Source of the DNA: BS750m-G69 sp964441235
GTDB taxonomy: Bacteria > Fidelibacterota > UBA2242
Length of the DNA: 64,000 nucleotides
Reading direction: 5' to 3'
Assembly: GCA_964441235.1 (NCBI GenBank)
Contig: CAYTUQ010000004.1
Location: 81,596 to 145,595, forward strand
Shown here: one piece after another, positions 62,676 through 64,000 of the stretch
Position numbering within the stretch: position 1 is the stretch's first letter
Layout of the letters: each line of letters begins with the position of its first letter
Position numbers and translations under genes: made by a program
The notes under the pieces: model-generated
Database searches by the model: none
What the model saw: the letters and a program-made list of their open reading frames with translations, nothing else
What the model was told of the DNA's origin: nothing

Positions 62676-64000
62676 TAAGCTTTTCTCCATACATAAACGC
62701 ATTTTCTCAATTCAGTTCTACCGTAATTGCCCATTTGTTGACTGCTGTTACCCTTTCCTGTAGGTAATGTATATATCTTTTCTAAATTAAATCCAAAATT
62801 AATTGCAAAATCTGTTAATATTAAATCTACGGGAATTTCTTGGCCGCCATACCTTACATTATCATTAACCATCACAGAGTAACCGTCATTTTTTAATACT
62901 CGATACATTTCAAAAATAGTAAATGCCATTTCAAGAAAATAATTTCTAACCATGCGAGGAATATTTGAATTATTTAACATCTTACGTTCATTTAGCAAAT
63001 CTAAAACCTTATTTACTTCTTGCATAGCTTCGTTTGAATTATAATACGAAATTACTTTCTCAAAAGCATCCATTTTGTTTAATTTTGAATAGATATTTTT
63101 TAGTATATCTATTTTTTCTTTATTTTCTACAGTGCATGATAACATTTCTTGACGAAGATTTTTTACCTGTTCATCAGTATGCCCGAGAAAAATCAGCTCT
63201 AAAGCATATGTTCTTGTATAATCATAACGATTACAATATGGGGGGGAGGTCATAATAAAATCAAAAAGATTATTTTCAAATTTAGGCATCAACTCTAATG
63301 AAGAACCTTGTAAAATATTTAGTATTTTTAAATCTAATTCTTTCTCTTCTAACTGGTCAAACAAATCATTTCCATTTCCAAATTGTAAATCCTGATAAAG
63401 TTGTACAAGCTTATTATTTATTGATTCAATAAAAGGATAAATTTTTCCTTTAACAAATTTTGTTTTCCCCCAGCTTTTATTTGCTCTATAATCCCATCGT
63501 AAATATTGACCATCTTTTCTAGTATAACTTATTTCTTCTAATATAGAAAAAGCAGAAAATTCGAATATAATTTTAATATTTGAGTCATTAATGCTATCAC
63601 AATAATTAAGAAAATAATTTAAGTAGTTTTCAGTTTCTTTTGGAAAAGCACCCTTAGTTATAGAAATATGATTTATTCTTTGTGAGATATTATTATCTCC
63701 CAATTGAAAGCTTGCCTTGAATTTTTCAATTTCTTCCTTCAAATTTTTTAAATCTATAGATTCGGACGCCAATCTGGCTTTGGCAGAAAACACACCTACA
63801 GGTAGTAATTCTATTCCTGTTGTGTCCCATCCCAATTCTCTTGCTGCAAACAAAGTTGAACCAACTCCAGCAAAAGGATCAAGAATATGTCCTTTAGATG
63901 GATGATATTTTATCAGAAAATATTTGACTAATCTTTTAGAAAATCCTTCTTTATATTTAAACCATCTATAGAAATATTCCTTTTTATTAGCTTGAAAACT
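62675..64000 (-). CDS. DNA methyltransferase of the AvaI/BsoBI-type system (5' partial)
   Basis: The frame is open to the right edge. Reading on the minus strand from the edge: EGFSKRLVKYFLIKYHPSKG, motif I HILDPFAGVGSTLFAA, GIELLPVG, then motif IV MTSPPYCNRYDYTRTYALEL about 200 residues later, and MVNDNVRYGGQEIPVDLIL near the end. SPPY favours N4-cytosine methylation, though N6-adenine cannot be excluded. It protects host DNA against the nuclease encoded just downstream. Translation of the two is coupled by TAATG. Confidence 0.88.
   Translation of the reverse strand, partial: SFQANKKEYFYRWFKYKEGFSKRLVKYFLIKYHPSKGHILDPFAGVGSTLFAARELGWDTTGIELLPVGVFSAKARLASESIDLKNLKEEIEKFKASFQLGDNNISQRINHISITKGAFPKETENYLNYFLNYCDSINDSNIKIIFEFSAFSILEEISYTRKDGQYLRWDYRANKSWGKTKFVKGKIYPFIESINNKLVQLYQDLQFGNGNDLFDQLEEKELDLKILNILQGSSLELMPKFENNLFDFIMTSPPYCNRYDYTRTYALELIFLGHTDEQVKNLRQEMLSCTVENKEKIDILKNIYSKLNKMDAFEKVISYYNSNEAMQEVNKVLDLLNERKMLNNSNIPRMVRNYFLEMAFTIFEMYRVLKNDGYSVMVNDNVRYGGQEIPVDLILTDFAINFGFNLEKIYTLPTGKGNSSQQMGNYGRTELRKCVYVWRKA

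Overview
The window looks like a chromosome segment of an AT-rich, Gram-negative member of the Fibrobacterota-Chlorobiota-Bacteroidota (FCB) group, probably a candidate lineage near Marinimicrobia, Calditrichota, Cloacimonadota or Ignavibacteriota. Evidence: five proteins end in type IX secretion (T9SS)-style C-terminal sorting domains with NYPNPFN-like motifs, there is a PorV/PorQ-family barrel, a SusC-like TonB-dependent receptor without SusD, several outer-membrane barrels and lipoproteins, and a DUF3098-like protein. The phylum cannot be fixed from the sequence alone.

Layout. 1-3.7 kb: end of a giant secreted repeat protein (PQQ-type propeller, Ig-like, dockerin-like and cohesin-like domains). 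4-6.3 kb: OPT-family transporter and a small membrane protein. 6.8-10.6 kb: amrS-like radical SAM gene, two small unknown genes, a coiled-coil protein and an OmpA/TPR lipoprotein. 10.8 kb: tRNA-Leu(CAA). 10.9-17.8 kb: acyl-CoA synthetase, purM, gpsA and a secreted metalloprotease. 18-20.8 kb: three toxin-antitoxin modules, each followed by the same attC-like motif. 21.2-24.2 kb: Nif3-like protein and a DUF362 protein. 24.4-42.5 kb: a probable nutrient-uptake locus on the minus strand: LacI regulator, TonB receptor, two T9SS-type secreted proteins, two lipoproteins, PorV-like barrel, two SGNH-TPR paralogues and a GPH symporter. A promoter with a near-perfect 20-bp palindrome at its start point precedes lacI. 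42.7-43.9 kb: an IS630-type element with a likely -1 frameshift. 44.6-47.9 kb: AmpG-like permease and a decayed NamZ (DUF1343) gene, which suggests a peptidoglycan-recycling locus that has partly died. 48-53.1 kb: FadL-like porin, Omp85-like barrel and a UMF1-type MFS protein.

53.2-64 kb is an accessory island, essentially all on the minus strand: an outer-membrane protein, a truncated and frameshifted integron integrase, a nuclease plus methylase-specificity fusion, VapBC, another barrel and an AvaI/BsoBI-type restriction-modification pair cut by the window edge. The motif GATTCGTTA (complement TAACGAATC) occurs at six gene-cassette boundaries, in this island and in the 18-20 kb toxin-antitoxin cluster. 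Together with the integrase remnant this points to a sedentary or degenerate integron whose cassettes carry defence and stabilisation genes.

The window is also rich in small palindromes. The best is a 22-bp insertion, made of two 11-bp units of the form ATCCC-NNN-GGG, that frameshifts the integrase; related units occur in many intergenic gaps. A separate 40-bp GC-rich palindrome is inserted in frame in the methylase gene. All three MFS transporters carry large inserts at the same loop, between helices 5 and 6.
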